DNA from: Streptomyces sp. NRRL S-646
GTDB lineage: Bacteria > Actinomycetota > Actinomycetes > Streptomycetales > Streptomycetaceae
Assembly (NCBI RefSeq): GCF_000720765.1
Contig: NZ_JODC01000020.1
Span: forward strand, 72,346-136,345
Direction: 5' to 3'
DNA length: 64,000 nt
Positions 8,780 through 17,310 of this stretch are shown here, one piece after another (the stretch's first letter is position 1; each line of letters opens with the position of its first letter). A program made the position numbers and the translations under genes. Under the pieces are notes generated by a model, which did not search any database, was not told the origin of the DNA, and worked only from the letters and a program-made list of their open reading frames with translations.

Positions 8780-9459
8780 GGCAGCGCGAGAAGCTCGGCA
8801 CGGATCGCCAGGTCGGGCTCGCCCTGGGCACGCAGGCGGGCGGCACCGGGGCCGGCCAGCCAGCTGCGCAGGTCCGCGAGGCCGGCGTCCTCGCTGCCGT
8901 CGTACCACCAGGAGAACGGGGAGGAGTCGGACAGCAGGTCGTAGAGCCAGACGTCGGTGCAGTGGGCGAGGTGCGCGTCGGCGACCGGGCCCGGCCCCCA
9001 ACAGTCCAGGAACGGGACCACGTTTTTGGCGATGGTGACGCAGGTGTCGAAGATGTCGTCGATGCCGTAGTGCGGTTCGGGCTTGGTGAGGGCGTCCTGC
9101 CACCAGGCGTTCAGGAACGCCTCGATCGCGGCAGCCTGCTCGGCGGGCCAGGAGCGCCAGTCCACCCGGCTCAGCCCGTGGGCCAGGTAACCGATCGCGC
9201 CCAGGGTCCCGTCGGCCATGGCCCGTGCGGCCTGCGGCAGCAGGCGTCGCATGGCGGCCGTGTGGTCGTCGAAGTGGTCGGGCACCTCGAAGAGGTAGTA
9301 CTGCACCACGTCCACGGGTATCGGCACATGCGGCGTGCGCAGATACGCGGTCTCCTCGGGGGCATGACAGTAACCGCAACCGGTCTCGTCGAAGCTGGCG
9401 AAACCGTCGAAGACCGTGTCGATGTCCGCCAGGGCGGCGTCAAGGGCAGCTGAAGGCAT
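8725..9459 (-). CDS. Conserved hypothetical protein with a CxxCH motif
   Basis: 244 residues, no signal peptide or membrane segment, not recognised. An N-terminal CGYCH (Cys28-His32) has the cytochrome c heme-binding form. Without an export signal it is more likely a metal site or fortuitous. Rich in Trp and acidic residues (for example PFSWWYDGSED, ALPYDERWAHPYW), suggesting an alpha-helical scaffold. Converges on and overlaps the BKACE-like gene by 55 bp, which implies mutual antisense transcription at the 3' ends. Confidence 0.72.
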   Translation of the reverse strand: MPSAALDAALADIDTVFDGFASFDETGCGYCHAPEETAYLRTPHVPIPVDVVQYYLFEVPDHFDDHTAAMRRLLPQAARAMADGTLGAIGYLAHGLSRVDWRSWPAEQAAAIEAFLNAWWQDALTKPEPHYGIDDIFDTCVTIAKNVVPFLDCWGPGPVADAHLAHCTDVWLYDLLSDSSPFSWWYDGSEDAGLADLRSWLAGPGAARLRAQGEPDLAIRAELLALPYDERWAHPYWASASATN

Positions 9460-9617
9460 GGGAGTTGATCCCGTCAGGACTCCGTGCGCGGCATGCCGTG
9501 CCAGCCGAAGATCGCGACGTTACCAGCCGCTAATCCGCTCGCTCCACCCCTTTCCCGTCCGGACAGTTGGGAGGCGATGAAACCGAACCGAGCGACCCCG
9601 GAAGCCTAGGAGTCCCC

Positions 9618-10685
9618 ATGTCGACGCTGCGCGTCACCGCCGAAGTGCTGACCGTCCACGAGCATCCGAACGCCGATGCGCTCGAACTGGCCCAGGTGGG
9701 CCTGTACCGGGCCGTCGTCGCCAAGGGCGCGTACCGCACCGGCGACGCCGCCGTGTACATCCCCGAGCAGTCCGTGCTGCCCACCGGGCTGATCGAGGAG
9801 CTGGGGCTGACCGGGCGGCTGGCGGGGAGCAACTCGGACCGTGTCAAGGCGGTGCGGCTGCGCGGTGAGCTGTCGCAGGGCATCGTGTGCCGGCCGAAGG
9901 CCCTGGCGGACGTCGACCTCGCGCGGGCCGCGCTGGACGGGACGGACTTCGCGGAGCAGCTCGGCATCACCAAGTGGGTGCCGCCGATCCCGCCCACGAT
10001 GGACGGCGAGGTCGAGTCCGCGCCCGAACTGCTGCCCTGGGTGGACATCGAGAACATCCAGCGGTTTCCGGACATCTTCACACCGGGCGAGGCTGTGGTC
10101 CTGACCGAGAAGCTGCACGGCTCGGCCTGCCTGTTGACCTATCTCGCCGAAGAGGACCGCGTGCACGTCTCCTCCAAGGGCTTCGGCGCCAAGTCCCTGG
10201 CCCTGAAGGAGGATCCGCGCAATCTGTACTGGCGGGCGATGCACGGCCACGGCGTCGCCGAGGTCGCCGCCCGGCTCGCCGAGCGCCTGGGGGCACGCCG
10301 GGTCGGGATCTTCGGCGAGGTGTACGGCGCGGGGGTCCAGGACCTGACGTACGGCGCGGACGGGCGGCGCGAGAGCCTGGGGTACGCCGTGTTCGACGTC
10401 TCCGCGGAGATCGACGGCACTGTGCGGTGGCTTGATGCGGCCGAACTGCTGGGCGGGGAGCTGCCGTTGGTGCCGCGGCTCTTCGAGGGGGCGTACGACA
10501 TCGATCGTGTGCTGGAGGTTGCGAGCGGGCGGGAGACCGTGTCGGGGCGGGGGCTGCATCTGCGGGAGGGGGTCGTGATCCGACCTGCCGTCGAGCGGTA
10601 CAGCCCCGTGACCGGGGGCCGGGCGATCGCGAAAGCGGTGAGTGCGGCCTATCTGACGCGGAAGGGCGGCACGGAGTACGAGTGA
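9618..10685 (+). CDS. RNA ligase, DRB0094/Rnl5-like
   Basis: 355 residues. ATP-dependent RNA ligase family: seals RNA 3'-OH/5'-P ends through a covalent lysyl-AMP. Layout: an N-terminal OB-fold-like domain (about 1-110, RVTAEVLTVHEHPNADALEL), then the nucleotidyltransferase domain with motif I EKLHGS (Lys165 nucleophile), IFGEVYG (motif III-like), and LREGVVIRP plus KAVSAAYL (motifs IV/V). This matches the Deinococcus-type ligase with an N-terminal OB module. Start ATG at 9618 follows GGAGTCCCC. Alone on its transcript, upstream of the non-coding repeat array. Confidence 0.9.
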   Translation: MSTLRVTAEVLTVHEHPNADALELAQVGLYRAVVAKGAYRTGDAAVYIPEQSVLPTGLIEELGLTGRLAGSNSDRVKAVRLRGELSQGIVCRPKALADVDLARAALDGTDFAEQLGITKWVPPIPPTMDGEVESAPELLPWVDIENIQRFPDIFTPGEAVVLTEKLHGSACLLTYLAEEDRVHVSSKGFGAKSLALKEDPRNLYWRAMHGHGVAEVAARLAERLGARRVGIFGEVYGAGVQDLTYGADGRRESLGYAVFDVSAEIDGTVRWLDAAELLGGELPLVPRLFEGAYDIDRVLEVASGRETVSGRGLHLREGVVIRPAVERYSPVTGGRAIAKAVSAAYLTRKGGTEYE

Positions 10686-10814
10686 ACGAGGGTGGCGTAT
10701 GACCGGTGCCGGTGCGGGCGGGCGGGCGGGCGGGCGGGCGGCGGTGTCACTTGCCACGCCGGCGGGGTACCGCTTTCTTTGGGCCGGGAGCCACCCCAAC
10801 GACCCGCGACTGCC

Positions 10815-11420
10815 CACAGGCTACGCGGGCCTCGCCGCCCGCAGGCTGCCCGGGTCTCGCCGCCCGCAGGCTGCCCGGGTCTCGCCAGCCGCAGGCTGCC
10901 CCGGCCTCGGCAGCCGCAGGCCACGCGGGCCTCACTGGCCGCGGGTAAGCGGGCCTCCCCACCCACAGGCTGCCGGGTCTCGCCGCCCGCACGCTGCCCC
11001 AGCCTCACCGGCCGCAAGCCACGCGGGCCTCACTGGCCGCGGGTAGGCGGGCCTCGGCGCTCGCAGCCTGCCGGGTCTCGCCGCCCGCAGGCTGCCCCAG
11101 CCTCGGTGCCCGTAGGCTGCGCGGGGCTCACTGGCCGCGGGTAGGCGGGCCTCACCGGCCGCACGCTGCCCCAGCCTCGGCGCCCGCAGGCTGCCTGGGT
11201 CTCGCCGGCAGCACGCTACGCAGGCCTGACCGACGACTGCGGTGGCACTGCCGGACGCGACACTGCTGCCCTGGAAGCAGAGCTGGGGCCGGTCGAACAG
11301 ACCGCCGCCCGCCCCGCCCGCCGCGTCGGCGGCATCCTTCGCCACGGGAGCCGACTCGCCCGGCCGCAGGCTGCCCCGGCCTCAGCGGCCGTAGGCCACG
11401 CGGGCCTCACCGGCCGTAGG
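10815..11420. repeat. Degenerate ~24-bp GC-rich repeat array
   Basis: The 738-bp gap between the RNA ligase and soxR is filled by about 20 diverged copies of a unit like GGGTCTCGCCGCCCGCAGG plus CTGCC. Variants include CCTCACTGGCCGCGGG and CCCCAGCCTCGGCGCCCGCA. A unique 110-bp island at 11230-11350 interrupts it. Because 24 is divisible by three, all frames stay open on both strands, giving spurious open frames of 80-150 codons. I see no ribosome sites or conserved product. 10686-10814 has a GGGC(G) run but no gene. Confidence 0.75.
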
Positions 11421-11423
11421 CCG

Positions 11424-11894
11424 CTACGCGCGCTTTCGTCGTCGTTCTACCATCAGGCGCGAACCCGTCTGCCGTTCGCCGAACATGTCGTCCGGGTTGG
11501 ACAGGACGCAGCCGTCGAGCGACAGGCAGCCGCAGCCGATGCAGTCCGTCAGGTGGTCGCGGAGGCGGTTGAGCTGGCTGATGCGCTGGTCGAGTTCGGA
11601 GCGCCAGGCCTCGGAGAGACGGGCCCAGTCCTCCCGGGTGGGGGTGCGTTCCTCGGGGAGCTCGGCGAGCGCCTCGCGGATGGTGGCCAGGGGGATGCCG
11701 ACGCGCTGTGCGGCGCGCACGAAGGCGACCCGGCGCAGCGTGTCGCGGTGGTAACGGCGTTGGTTGCCCGCGGTCCGCCGACTGCTGATCAGACCCTTGG
11801 ACTCGTAGAAGTGCAGGGCGGAGACGGCGGCGCCGCTGCGCGCGGCAAGCTGGCCGACCGTGAGCTCGTGGATCTTCTCTGGAATCTGGGGCAT
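11424..11894 (-). CDS. soxR: Redox-sensing MerR-family activator SoxR
   Basis: 156 residues from MPQIPEK. MerR winged helix (10-80, [21 protein letters not shown] then [11 protein letters not shown]), dimerisation helix (about 85-115), and a [2Fe-2S] site CX2CXCX5C at Cys118, Cys121, Cys123, Cys129. In Streptomyces, SoxR responds to endogenous redox-active metabolites such as actinorhodin-type pigments and activates a small export/reductase regulon. An alternative start at 11939 would add 15 residues; MPQIPEK is the conserved beginning. Divergent from the MaoC gene; the palindrome at 11960-11975 lies between them but looks TetR-type rather than a SoxR box. Confidence 0.95.
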   Translation of the reverse strand: MPQIPEKIHELTVGQLAARSGAAVSALHFYESKGLISSRRTAGNQRRYHRDTLRRVAFVRAAQRVGIPLATIREALAELPEERTPTREDWARLSEAWRSELDQRISQLNRLRDHLTDCIGCGCLSLDGCVLSNPDDMFGERQTGSRLMVERRRKRA

Positions 11895-11959
11895 CCCTCG
11901 AACCCTACCCATCCGTACCCGGCCGTTGTCCGTTGACATTGGTTTCGCGGGCGACCATG

Positions 11960-11975
11960 CTAAGCAGTTGCTTAG
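11960..11975. promoter_or_regulatory. Perfect TetR-type operator before the MaoC gene
   Basis: CTAAGCA-GT-TGCTTAG, perfect 7-2-7 inverted repeat, 28 bp before the MaoC start codon. The same architecture with related half-sites recurs at 13153-13168 ahead of the TetR gene that follows MaoC, which strongly suggests that TetR represses both. Confidence 0.72.
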
Positions 11976-12002
11976 ACATTGCGAGGCATGGGAGGCCGGG
12001 AC

Positions 12003-12464
12003 ATGGCAGAGCCGAAAATCTTCACGTCGGTCGACGAGCTCAAGGCGGCCGTTGGCGAGCAGCTGGGGTACACCGACTGGCTGGATATCGACCAGAAGCG
12101 GATCGATCTCTTCGCGGAGGCCACCGGCGACCACCAGTGGATCCACGTCGATCCGGAGAAGGCCGCGGCGGGCCCCTTCGGGACGACGATCGCGCACGGC
12201 TATCTCACCCTGTCGCTGCTGCCGCTCTTCGGCCCTCAGCTGATGAGCGTCGAGGGCGTGAAGATGGGCGTCAACTACGGCACCAACAAGGTCCGTTTCC
12301 CCGCCCCCGTCCCGGTCGGCTCGCGCCTTCGCGCCACCGGGAAGATCAGCAGCGTCGAGGACGTCCCGGGCGGCGTCCAGCTGGCCGTCGCCTACACCGT
12401 GGAGCGCGAGGGCGGGGACAAGCCGGTCTGCGTGGCCGAGTCGGTGGCCCGCTTCTACGTCTGA
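12003..12464 (+). CDS. MaoC-family (R)-enoyl-CoA hydratase-like protein
   Basis: 153-residue single hot-dog-fold protein. Hydratase-2 motif with the catalytic Asp43 and His48 in [11 protein letters not shown], then [18 protein letters not shown]. Expected to hydrate trans-2-enoyl-CoA in fatty-acid breakdown or supply. ATG at 12003 is chosen over the upstream 11979 codon because GGAGG sits 7 nt before it. Convergent with the TetR gene, 16 bp between stops. The operator at 11960 implies de-repression by an acyl-CoA-type ligand (inference). Confidence 0.92.
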   Translation: MAEPKIFTSVDELKAAVGEQLGYTDWLDIDQKRIDLFAEATGDHQWIHVDPEKAAAGPFGTTIAHGYLTLSLLPLFGPQLMSVEGVKMGVNYGTNKVRFPAPVPVGSRLRATGKISSVEDVPGGVQLAVAYTVEREGGDKPVCVAESVARFYV

Positions 12465-12480
12465 GCAGTGGCCCGGCGGG

Positions 12481-13104
12481 CTACTTGACCCCCACCATGC
12501 GCAGCACGAGGTCGGCGTCGAGCGCGCCGACCTCGTCGGGCGTCCAGGGCCCGTCGACGTTGAACCAGCGGGCGACGTCGATGCAGAGCGACATGACGGC
12601 GAGAGTGGTGCCCTTGACGTCCAGCACCTGGAACTCGCCGGACGCGATGCCGTCCTCGATGATCCCCCGCACCTCCGCGTCGCACTGCCGGCGCAGCGCA
12701 AGGATCTCCTCGCGGGCGTCCGGGCCGAGCGAGTCCAGTTCGTACTGCACGACCCTGGCGGTCGTCCGGCCGCCCGCGTGCCAGCGGACGAAGGAGCTCA
12801 CGGCGTCGGCGAGCCGCTCGGTCGCGGTGCCCTCGCGCCGGGCCGCCGTCTGCAGGATCTCCAGGGCCTTCTCGTGGCCGATCCGGCTGATCCGGTGGAG
12901 CAGCTCTTCCTTGGTCTTGTAGTGGATGTAGAGCGCGGCAGGGCTCATGCCGGCGCGGCCCGCGATGTCACGGGTCGTCGTGGCGTGGTACCCGCGCTCG
13001 GCGAAGGCCTCCACCGCGGCGATCAGCAGCCGTCGGGCCGCGTCGGGCGTGACCTCACCCCACGCGGACGTCTCGCCGCCGGCCGTCTCCTCCGCCGTAC
13101 TCAT
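12481..13104 (-). CDS. TetR/AcrR-family repressor (acyl metabolism context)
   Basis: 207 residues from [10 protein letters not shown]-terminal HTH at about 22-68 ([37 protein letters not shown]), C-terminal ligand domain unlike its neighbours. GAGAGGGG lies upstream of the ATG; an upstream GTG at 13134 would add 10 residues. An imperfect 7-2-7 palindrome 49 bp upstream (13153-13168) resembles the perfect site before maoC, so autoregulation plus control of maoC is likely. Confidence 0.9.
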   Translation of the reverse strand: MSTAEETAGGETSAWGEVTPDAARRLLIAAVEAFAERGYHATTTRDIAGRAGMSPAALYIHYKTKEELLHRISRIGHEKALEILQTAARREGTATERLADAVSSFVRWHAGGRTTARVVQYELDSLGPDAREEILALRRQCDAEVRGIIEDGIASGEFQVLDVKGTTLAVMSLCIDVARWFNVDGPWTPDEVGALDADLVLRMVGVK

Positions 13105-13152
13105 CGCTCGCTCGCCCCTCTCGCAGACAGACACCCCACCATACCGCCCAAG

Positions 13153-13168
13153 GTGAGCGAGCGCTTAG
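13153..13168. promoter_or_regulatory. Imperfect TetR autoregulatory operator
   Basis: GTGAGCG-AG-CGCTTAG, 7-2-7, half-sites matching at 5 of 7. Same geometry and TTAG arm as the perfect site at 11960. Lies 49-64 bp upstream of the TetR start. Confidence 0.55.
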
Positions 13169-13176
13169 CGTGGCCG

Positions 13177-13217
13177 CTCAGAGCTTCTCGAAAGGGGCTC
13201 AGAGCTTCTCAAAGGGG
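13177..13217. repeat. Tandem duplication of the yiaA-like gene's 3' end
   Basis: CTCAGAGCTTCTC-G-AAAGGGG (13177-13197) is followed directly by the same sequence lacking one G (13198-13217). The second copy encodes the last codons (PFEKL-stop) of the gene read leftward; the first lies just past the stop. A recent 20/21-bp slippage-type duplication. Confidence 0.7.
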
Positions 13218-13444
13218 TGGTACGCGCGCTCCGTCGCCTCCTGCCGGTCGCGGATCACCTTGGCGAGGGTGAAGGCGGAGGTGACGAGGTACAGGACCGC
13301 GATCCCGAGGAACGCCCGCACCCAGGCGTCGGCGTTCAGCCGGAAGATACCGATGGCGGTCGCGGCCATGGCGATCGCGAAGGAGGCGACGGCCTGGCCG
13401 TAGAAGGCCGCGGTGTTCTGCTGCTTTCCGGATGTGTCACTCAT
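13199..13444 (-). CDS. YiaA/YiaB-family two-helix inner-membrane protein
   Basis: 81 residues from MSDTSGKQQ. Two hydrophobic helices (about 15-37 and 45-67) joined by FRLNADAWVR, the usual YiaA/YiaB double-TM layout; length normal. Role unknown in the family. ATG at 13444 chosen because the upstream extension is Pro-rich and has no ribosome site. Sits between the TetR and acyl-CoA dehydrogenase genes without clear coupling. Its last seven codons are duplicated just after the stop. Confidence 0.85.
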   Translation of the reverse strand: MSDTSGKQQNTAAFYGQAVASFAIAMAATAIGIFRLNADAWVRAFLGIAVLYLVTSAFTLAKVIRDRQEATERAYHPFEKL

Positions 13445-13505
13445 GGGGACAAGGGTCGGCGGATGTGGCCGGCCCCACATCCGCCGAGATACTCAGCTCA
13501 GGTAC

Positions 13506-14657
13506 TCAGAACGCCGAAACCCCCGTCAGGGCACGCCCGATGAGCAGTTTCTGGATCTGGCTGGTGCCCTCGTAGAGGGTCATCACACGGGCGTCGCGCA
13601 GTAGCTTGCCCGCCGGGTACTCGTCGATGTAGCCGTAGCCGCCGAAGACCTGGAGGGCGTTGTTGGCGGCGCGGACGGCGGCCTCCGAGGCGAAGAGCTT
13701 GGCCTTGGACGACTCGACGGCGAAGGACTGCCCGCGGTCGATCAGGTCGGCGACCCGCCAGGTCAGCAGGCGGGCCGCGTCCACGTCGACGGCGATGTCG
13801 CTGATCAGCTCCTGTACGAGCTGGTGCTGCGCGATGGACTTGCCGAACTGCTCGCGCTCGCCCGCGTACCGCACCGCCGCGTCCAGCGCGGCCTGGGCTA
13901 TGCCCACACAGCCCGCCGCGACCGACATCCGCCCCTTGGCCAGGGCCGACATGGCGACCGAGAAGCCCTTGCCCTCCTCCCCCAGCATCGCGGAGGCGGG
14001 CACGCGGACGTCCTCCAGGATCAGTTCGGCGGTCGCCTGGCCGCGCAGTCCGAGCTTGCCGTGGATGGTGCGGCGGGTGAGGCCGGGGGTGTCGGTCGGC
14101 ACCAGGAAGGCGGAGACGCCCTTGTGGCCGGGGGCGTCGGTGGAGCGGGCGAACAGCAGCACCACATCGGCCCAGGTGCCATTGGTGATGAACATCTTGG
14201 CGCCGTTGATGACGTAGTCGTCGCCGTCGAGCACCGCGCGCGTGGAGAGGTTGCCGGCGTCGGAGCCGGTGCCCGGCTCGGTGAGGCCGAAGCAGCCGAC
14301 GTACTCGCCGGAGGTGAGTCCTGGCAGCCACTGCCGCTTCTGATCCTCGCTCCCCCAGGCGGCGATCGTCTTGGCGACCAGGCCTAGCGACACGGACACG
14401 ATGCCGCGCACGGAGGAGTCACCGCGCCCGAGCTCCTCCGTGACCAGGCAGTACGCGAGGTGATCGCCGCCCGAGCCGCCGTACTCCTCGTCGACGGTCA
14501 GACCGAGGAAGCCGACCTCGCCGAGCTTCTTCACGATGGACCGGTCGACCTCCTCGGCCCGGTCCCAGGCGATGACGTTCGGGGCGATCTCGCGGTCCAC
14601 GAAGTCCTTGGCGAGCCGCCGGACGGCTTCCTGCTCGTCACTGAGCTCCAGATTCAT
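13506..14657 (-). CDS. Acyl-CoA dehydrogenase
   Basis: 383 residues, FAD-dependent alpha,beta-dehydrogenation of acyl-CoA passing electrons to ETF. All three domains are present: the N-terminal helical DEQEAVRRLAKDFVDREIAPN, the middle FGLTEPGTGSDAGN and ITNGTWAD signatures, and the C-terminal helical domain with the catalytic base in YEGTSQIQK (Glu363). Typical of short/branched-chain enzymes. Divergent from a TetR gene with a 19-bp operator in the 79-bp gap, so it is probably de-repressed by an acyl or aldehyde-type ligand. Confidence 0.95.
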   Translation of the reverse strand: MNLELSDEQEAVRRLAKDFVDREIAPNVIAWDRAEEVDRSIVKKLGEVGFLGLTVDEEYGGSGGDHLAYCLVTEELGRGDSSVRGIVSVSLGLVAKTIAAWGSEDQKRQWLPGLTSGEYVGCFGLTEPGTGSDAGNLSTRAVLDGDDYVINGAKMFITNGTWADVVLLFARSTDAPGHKGVSAFLVPTDTPGLTRRTIHGKLGLRGQATAELILEDVRVPASAMLGEEGKGFSVAMSALAKGRMSVAAGCVGIAQAALDAAVRYAGEREQFGKSIAQHQLVQELISDIAVDVDAARLLTWRVADLIDRGQSFAVESSKAKLFASEAAVRAANNALQVFGGYGYIDEYPAGKLLRDARVMTLYEGTSQIQKLLIGRALTGVSAF

Positions 14658-14690
14658 GACCGGTCACCCCACTCGAGATACTGCACATTT

Positions 14691-14709
14691 AAATTAGCAC
14701 TGCTAGTTT
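14691..14709. promoter_or_regulatory. TetR operator between acyl-CoA dehydrogenase and TetR genes
   Basis: AAATTAGCA-C-TGCTAGTTT, 9-1-9 inverted repeat with one mismatch between arms, centred in the divergent intergenic region. Matches the site at 19928-19946 upstream of the aldehyde dehydrogenase at 15 of 19 positions. Confidence 0.75.
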
Positions 14710-14736
14710 CACTCGCGCAGCCCTACTATGTGCGCC

Positions 14737-15378
14737 ATGGCCCGACCGCGCAAGCCCTTGCTCAGCACCGACCGCATCGTCGAGACGGCACGCGCGCTGG
14801 TGGACTCGGAGGGCCTCGCGGCCGTCTCCACGCGTCGGCTCGCCGCGGAACTGGGGGTGAGCGGGCCCTCGCTCTACAACCACTTCCGCACCAAGGACGA
14901 GATCCTGGAGGCGGTCGCCGACTCGGTGAGCGCGCAGGTCGACCTGTCGATGTTCGAGGACGGCCGCGAGTGGCGGACCGCACTGCACGACTGGGCCGTC
15001 TCCTACCGGGCCGCACTGCGCGACCACCCCAACATCGTCCCGGTGCTCGCCCAGGGGCCGGGGCGCCGTCCCGCCGGACTGCGCCTCGCGGACGCCGTCT
15101 ACGGCGCGATGGTCGACGCGGGCTGGCCGCCGGCGCAGGCCACCTCCATCGGCGCGCTGATGCGGTACTTCATCATGGGCTCCGCGCTCGGCTCCTTCGC
15201 CGGGGGCTTCGTGGACGACCAGAGCGCGTACGACCCCGCCGACTATCCGCACCTCGGCCAGGCGCACCTGCTCGCCGAGCAGCAGGAGAAGATCGACGAG
15301 CGGGCCTTCGAGACGGGGCTCACGGCTCTCCTCGACGGCCTGGTGCAGCAGTACGAGCAGGTGAAGCGGGCCGTCTAG
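14737..15378 (+). CDS. TetR-family repressor with TetR_C-type ligand domain
   Basis: 213 residues from MARPRKPLLS (ATG at 14728 is an alternative). HTH at about 10-55 (IVETARALVDSEGLAAVSTRRLAAELGVSGPSLYNHF), then an all-helical C-domain of the TetR class. Divergent from the acyl-CoA dehydrogenase gene. The palindrome AAAtTAGCA-n-TGCTAgTTT sits 28 bp before it. The same site occurs before the aldehyde/alcohol dehydrogenase operon 5 kb away, so this protein probably controls that operon too (inference). Confidence 0.92.
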   Translation: MARPRKPLLSTDRIVETARALVDSEGLAAVSTRRLAAELGVSGPSLYNHFRTKDEILEAVADSVSAQVDLSMFEDGREWRTALHDWAVSYRAALRDHPNIVPVLAQGPGRRPAGLRLADAVYGAMVDAGWPPAQATSIGALMRYFIMGSALGSFAGGFVDDQSAYDPADYPHLGQAHLLAEQQEKIDERAFETGLTALLDGLVQQYEQVKRAV

Positions 15379-15425
15379 CCACACTTCGGCGACCGCCGAA
15401 CTGTCCGTGTCCCATGCTGGGGTGC

Positions 15426-16136
15426 ATGACCACCAGGGAACCCCAGGCCCCTCGGCTGGCCCGGCTCGCCGGGCTGATCGCCGACGAGACACGGGCCACC
15501 TGTCTGCTGGCGCTGCTCGACGGGCGGGCGTGGACCGCCGGTGAGCTGGCGCGGCATGCGGGGGTCGCCGCGTCGACGCTGAGCGAACATCTGGGCAAGC
15601 TCGTCGCGGGCAACCTCCTCGCGGAGGAGCGACAGGGACGGCACCGGTATGTGCGCCTTGCCGACGCGCGGGTCGCCCAGCTCGTGGAGGACCTCGCCGC
15701 GCAGGTCTCGCCGGGCGCGGCCGCACGGCCACGGAACCTGCGGGAGTCGAGCGCCGGGTCGGCGATGGCGCGGGGGCGGACTTGTTACGACCATCTGGCC
15801 GGGCGGCTGGGGATTGCGGTGACCGATGCGATGACGTTGCGCGGGCTTTTGCGGCAGGACGCGGGGTTCGCTCTGACCGACGCGGGGGTTCGATGGTTCG
15901 ACACCATCGGTCTCTCCCTCGACCGCAGGGGCCGGCGGCCGTTGGCCCGTGCGTGCCTTGACTGGACTGAGCGGCGGCCGCATCTGGCGGGAGTCGCCGG
16001 GGCAGCGCTTTGTCGGCATGTGCTGGATTCGGGTTGGTGTGTACGGATCGGCTCCGAGCGGGCGGTGAAAGTGACTCCGTCGGGTGAGCGGGCGATGCAC
16101 GACCTGCTGGGCATCGAGGCCGATTCACTGCGGTAG
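15426..16136 (+). CDS. ArsR-type winged-helix transcriptional regulator
   Basis: 236 residues. ArsR-like winged HTH at about 10-90 (LAGLIADETRATCLLALLDGRAWTAGELARHAGVAASTLSEHLGKLV), then a long C-terminal region of about 140 residues containing TCYDHLAGRLGIAVTDAM. This arrangement is typical of an actinobacterial ArsR subgroup that lacks metal-site cysteines in the recognition helix. Precedes an EamA exporter in the same direction, with a dispersed repeat between them; it may control that exporter. Confidence 0.87.
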   Translation: MTTREPQAPRLARLAGLIADETRATCLLALLDGRAWTAGELARHAGVAASTLSEHLGKLVAGNLLAEERQGRHRYVRLADARVAQLVEDLAAQVSPGAAARPRNLRESSAGSAMARGRTCYDHLAGRLGIAVTDAMTLRGLLRQDAGFALTDAGVRWFDTIGLSLDRRGRRPLARACLDWTERRPHLAGVAGAALCRHVLDSGWCVRIGSERAVKVTPSGERAMHDLLGIEADSLR

Positions 16137-16149
16137 TTGCGAACCTGCT

Positions 16150-16198
16150 GGTCCGTCGTGGCTGGTCGCGCAGTTCCCCGCGCCCCTTGAGGGGCGCT
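16150..16198. repeat. Dispersed intergenic repeat, copy 2
   Basis: Reads GGCTGGTCGCGCAGTTCCCC and then GCGCCCCTTGAGGGGCGC, so the family's GGGGCGCGGGGAACTGCGCGA form on the opposite strand, including a CGCCCCTTGAGGGGCG hairpin. Positioned between the ArsR-like gene and the exporter. Confidence 0.6.
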
Positions 16199-16256
16199 GC
16201 AGTCACCGTCCGAAATCCGCGAGCCCCAACCTCATTCCCCTCCTAGCCTCTGGAGC

Positions 16257-17207
16257 ATGATGAACTCCCGTCGTACCGACCTCCTCGCCCCCGCTGCCGC
16301 TGCGGTCACCGTCGTGTTGTGGGCCTCCGCCTTCGTCTCGATCCGGAGCGCCGGTGCTGCTTATTCGCCGGGGGCGTTGGCGCTCGGGCGGCTGTCGGCC
16401 GGGGCGATCTCCCTCGGGGCGATCTGGCTGCTACGGCGGGAAGGGTTGCCGCCGCGAAGCGCCTGGCGGGGGATCGCGATATCCGGGGTGCTCTGGTTCG
16501 GGTTCTACATGGTGGTGCTGAACTGGGGGGAGCAGCAGGTCGACGCCGGTACTGCGGCGCTGGTGGTGAACATCGGGCCCATCCTCATCGCCCTGCTCGG
16601 TGCGCGGCTGCTCGGGGATCCGATGCCGCCGCGGCTGCTGGCGGGGATGGCGGTGTCGTTCGCGGGGGCGGTGGCGGTCGGGCTGTCGATGTCGGGAGGC
16701 GGCGGGTCGTCGGTGCTCGGGGTGGTGCTGTGTCTGCTTGCGGCGGTCGGTTATGCGGGTGGTGTCGTCGCGCAGAAGCCCGCCCTGGCGAAGGCCAGTG
16801 CCCTGCAGGTGACGACGTTCGGGTGTCTCGTCGGGGCGGTGGGGTGTCTGCCGTTCGCCGGGCAGCTGGTGGGCGAGGCGGCCGACGCGCCGCTGTCGGC
16901 GACGCTCAACATGGTGTATCTGGGGGTGTTCCCGACCGCTCTCGCCTTCACCACCTGGGCGTATGCCCTGGCTCGCACGACCGCCAGCCGGATGGGGGCG
17001 ACCACGTACGCGGTGCCCGCGCTGGTCGTGCTGATGTCGTGGCTGGCGCTCGGTGAGGTGCCGGGGCTGCTCACGCTGGGCGGCGGTGTGCTGTGCCTGG
17101 CGGGCGTCGCGGTTTCCCGGTCGCGGCCGAGGACTGCGGCCGTGCGGGCTGCGGCGCCGGAGAGCACTCCGGAACCGCAGCCCGAGGGTGCCTCGGAATC
17201 AGCCTGA
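16257..17207 (+). CDS. EamA/DMT-family permease
   Basis: 316 residues with about ten membrane helices arranged as two EamA repeats (roughly 10-140 and 150-285). The first repeat begins with AAVTVVLWASAFVSIRSAG and has the characteristic LVVNIGPILIALLGARLLGDPMP stretch; the second has YLGVFPTALAFTTWAYAL. C-terminal tail is cytosolic and Pro/Glu-rich. Members export amino acids or metabolites. Downstream of an ArsR-like regulator. Confidence 0.92.
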   Translation: MMNSRRTDLLAPAAAAVTVVLWASAFVSIRSAGAAYSPGALALGRLSAGAISLGAIWLLRREGLPPRSAWRGIAISGVLWFGFYMVVLNWGEQQVDAGTAALVVNIGPILIALLGARLLGDPMPPRLLAGMAVSFAGAVAVGLSMSGGGGSSVLGVVLCLLAAVGYAGGVVAQKPALAKASALQVTTFGCLVGAVGCLPFAGQLVGEAADAPLSATLNMVYLGVFPTALAFTTWAYALARTTASRMGATTYAVPALVVLMSWLALGEVPGLLTLGGGVLCLAGVAVSRSRPRTAAVRAAAPESTPEPQPEGASESA

Positions 17208-17310
17208 ACGCACCCGGCCCGCAAGGACCTTGATGGACAGCAGGGCGATCACGGACAGGGCGATGATGTAGCCGGACAACGGGTGTGCACGATGGTTGTA
17301 CGGAGCATCT

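Noticed and set aside
10815..11420. Possible CRISPR array
   Set aside because: Units are degenerate and directly tandem, with no unique spacers and no cas genes.
17219..17291. Minus-strand hydrophobic frame ending SIKVLAGRVRSG
   Set aside because: About 26 codons from a TTG without a ribosome site; could be a remnant of a membrane gene but not supportable.
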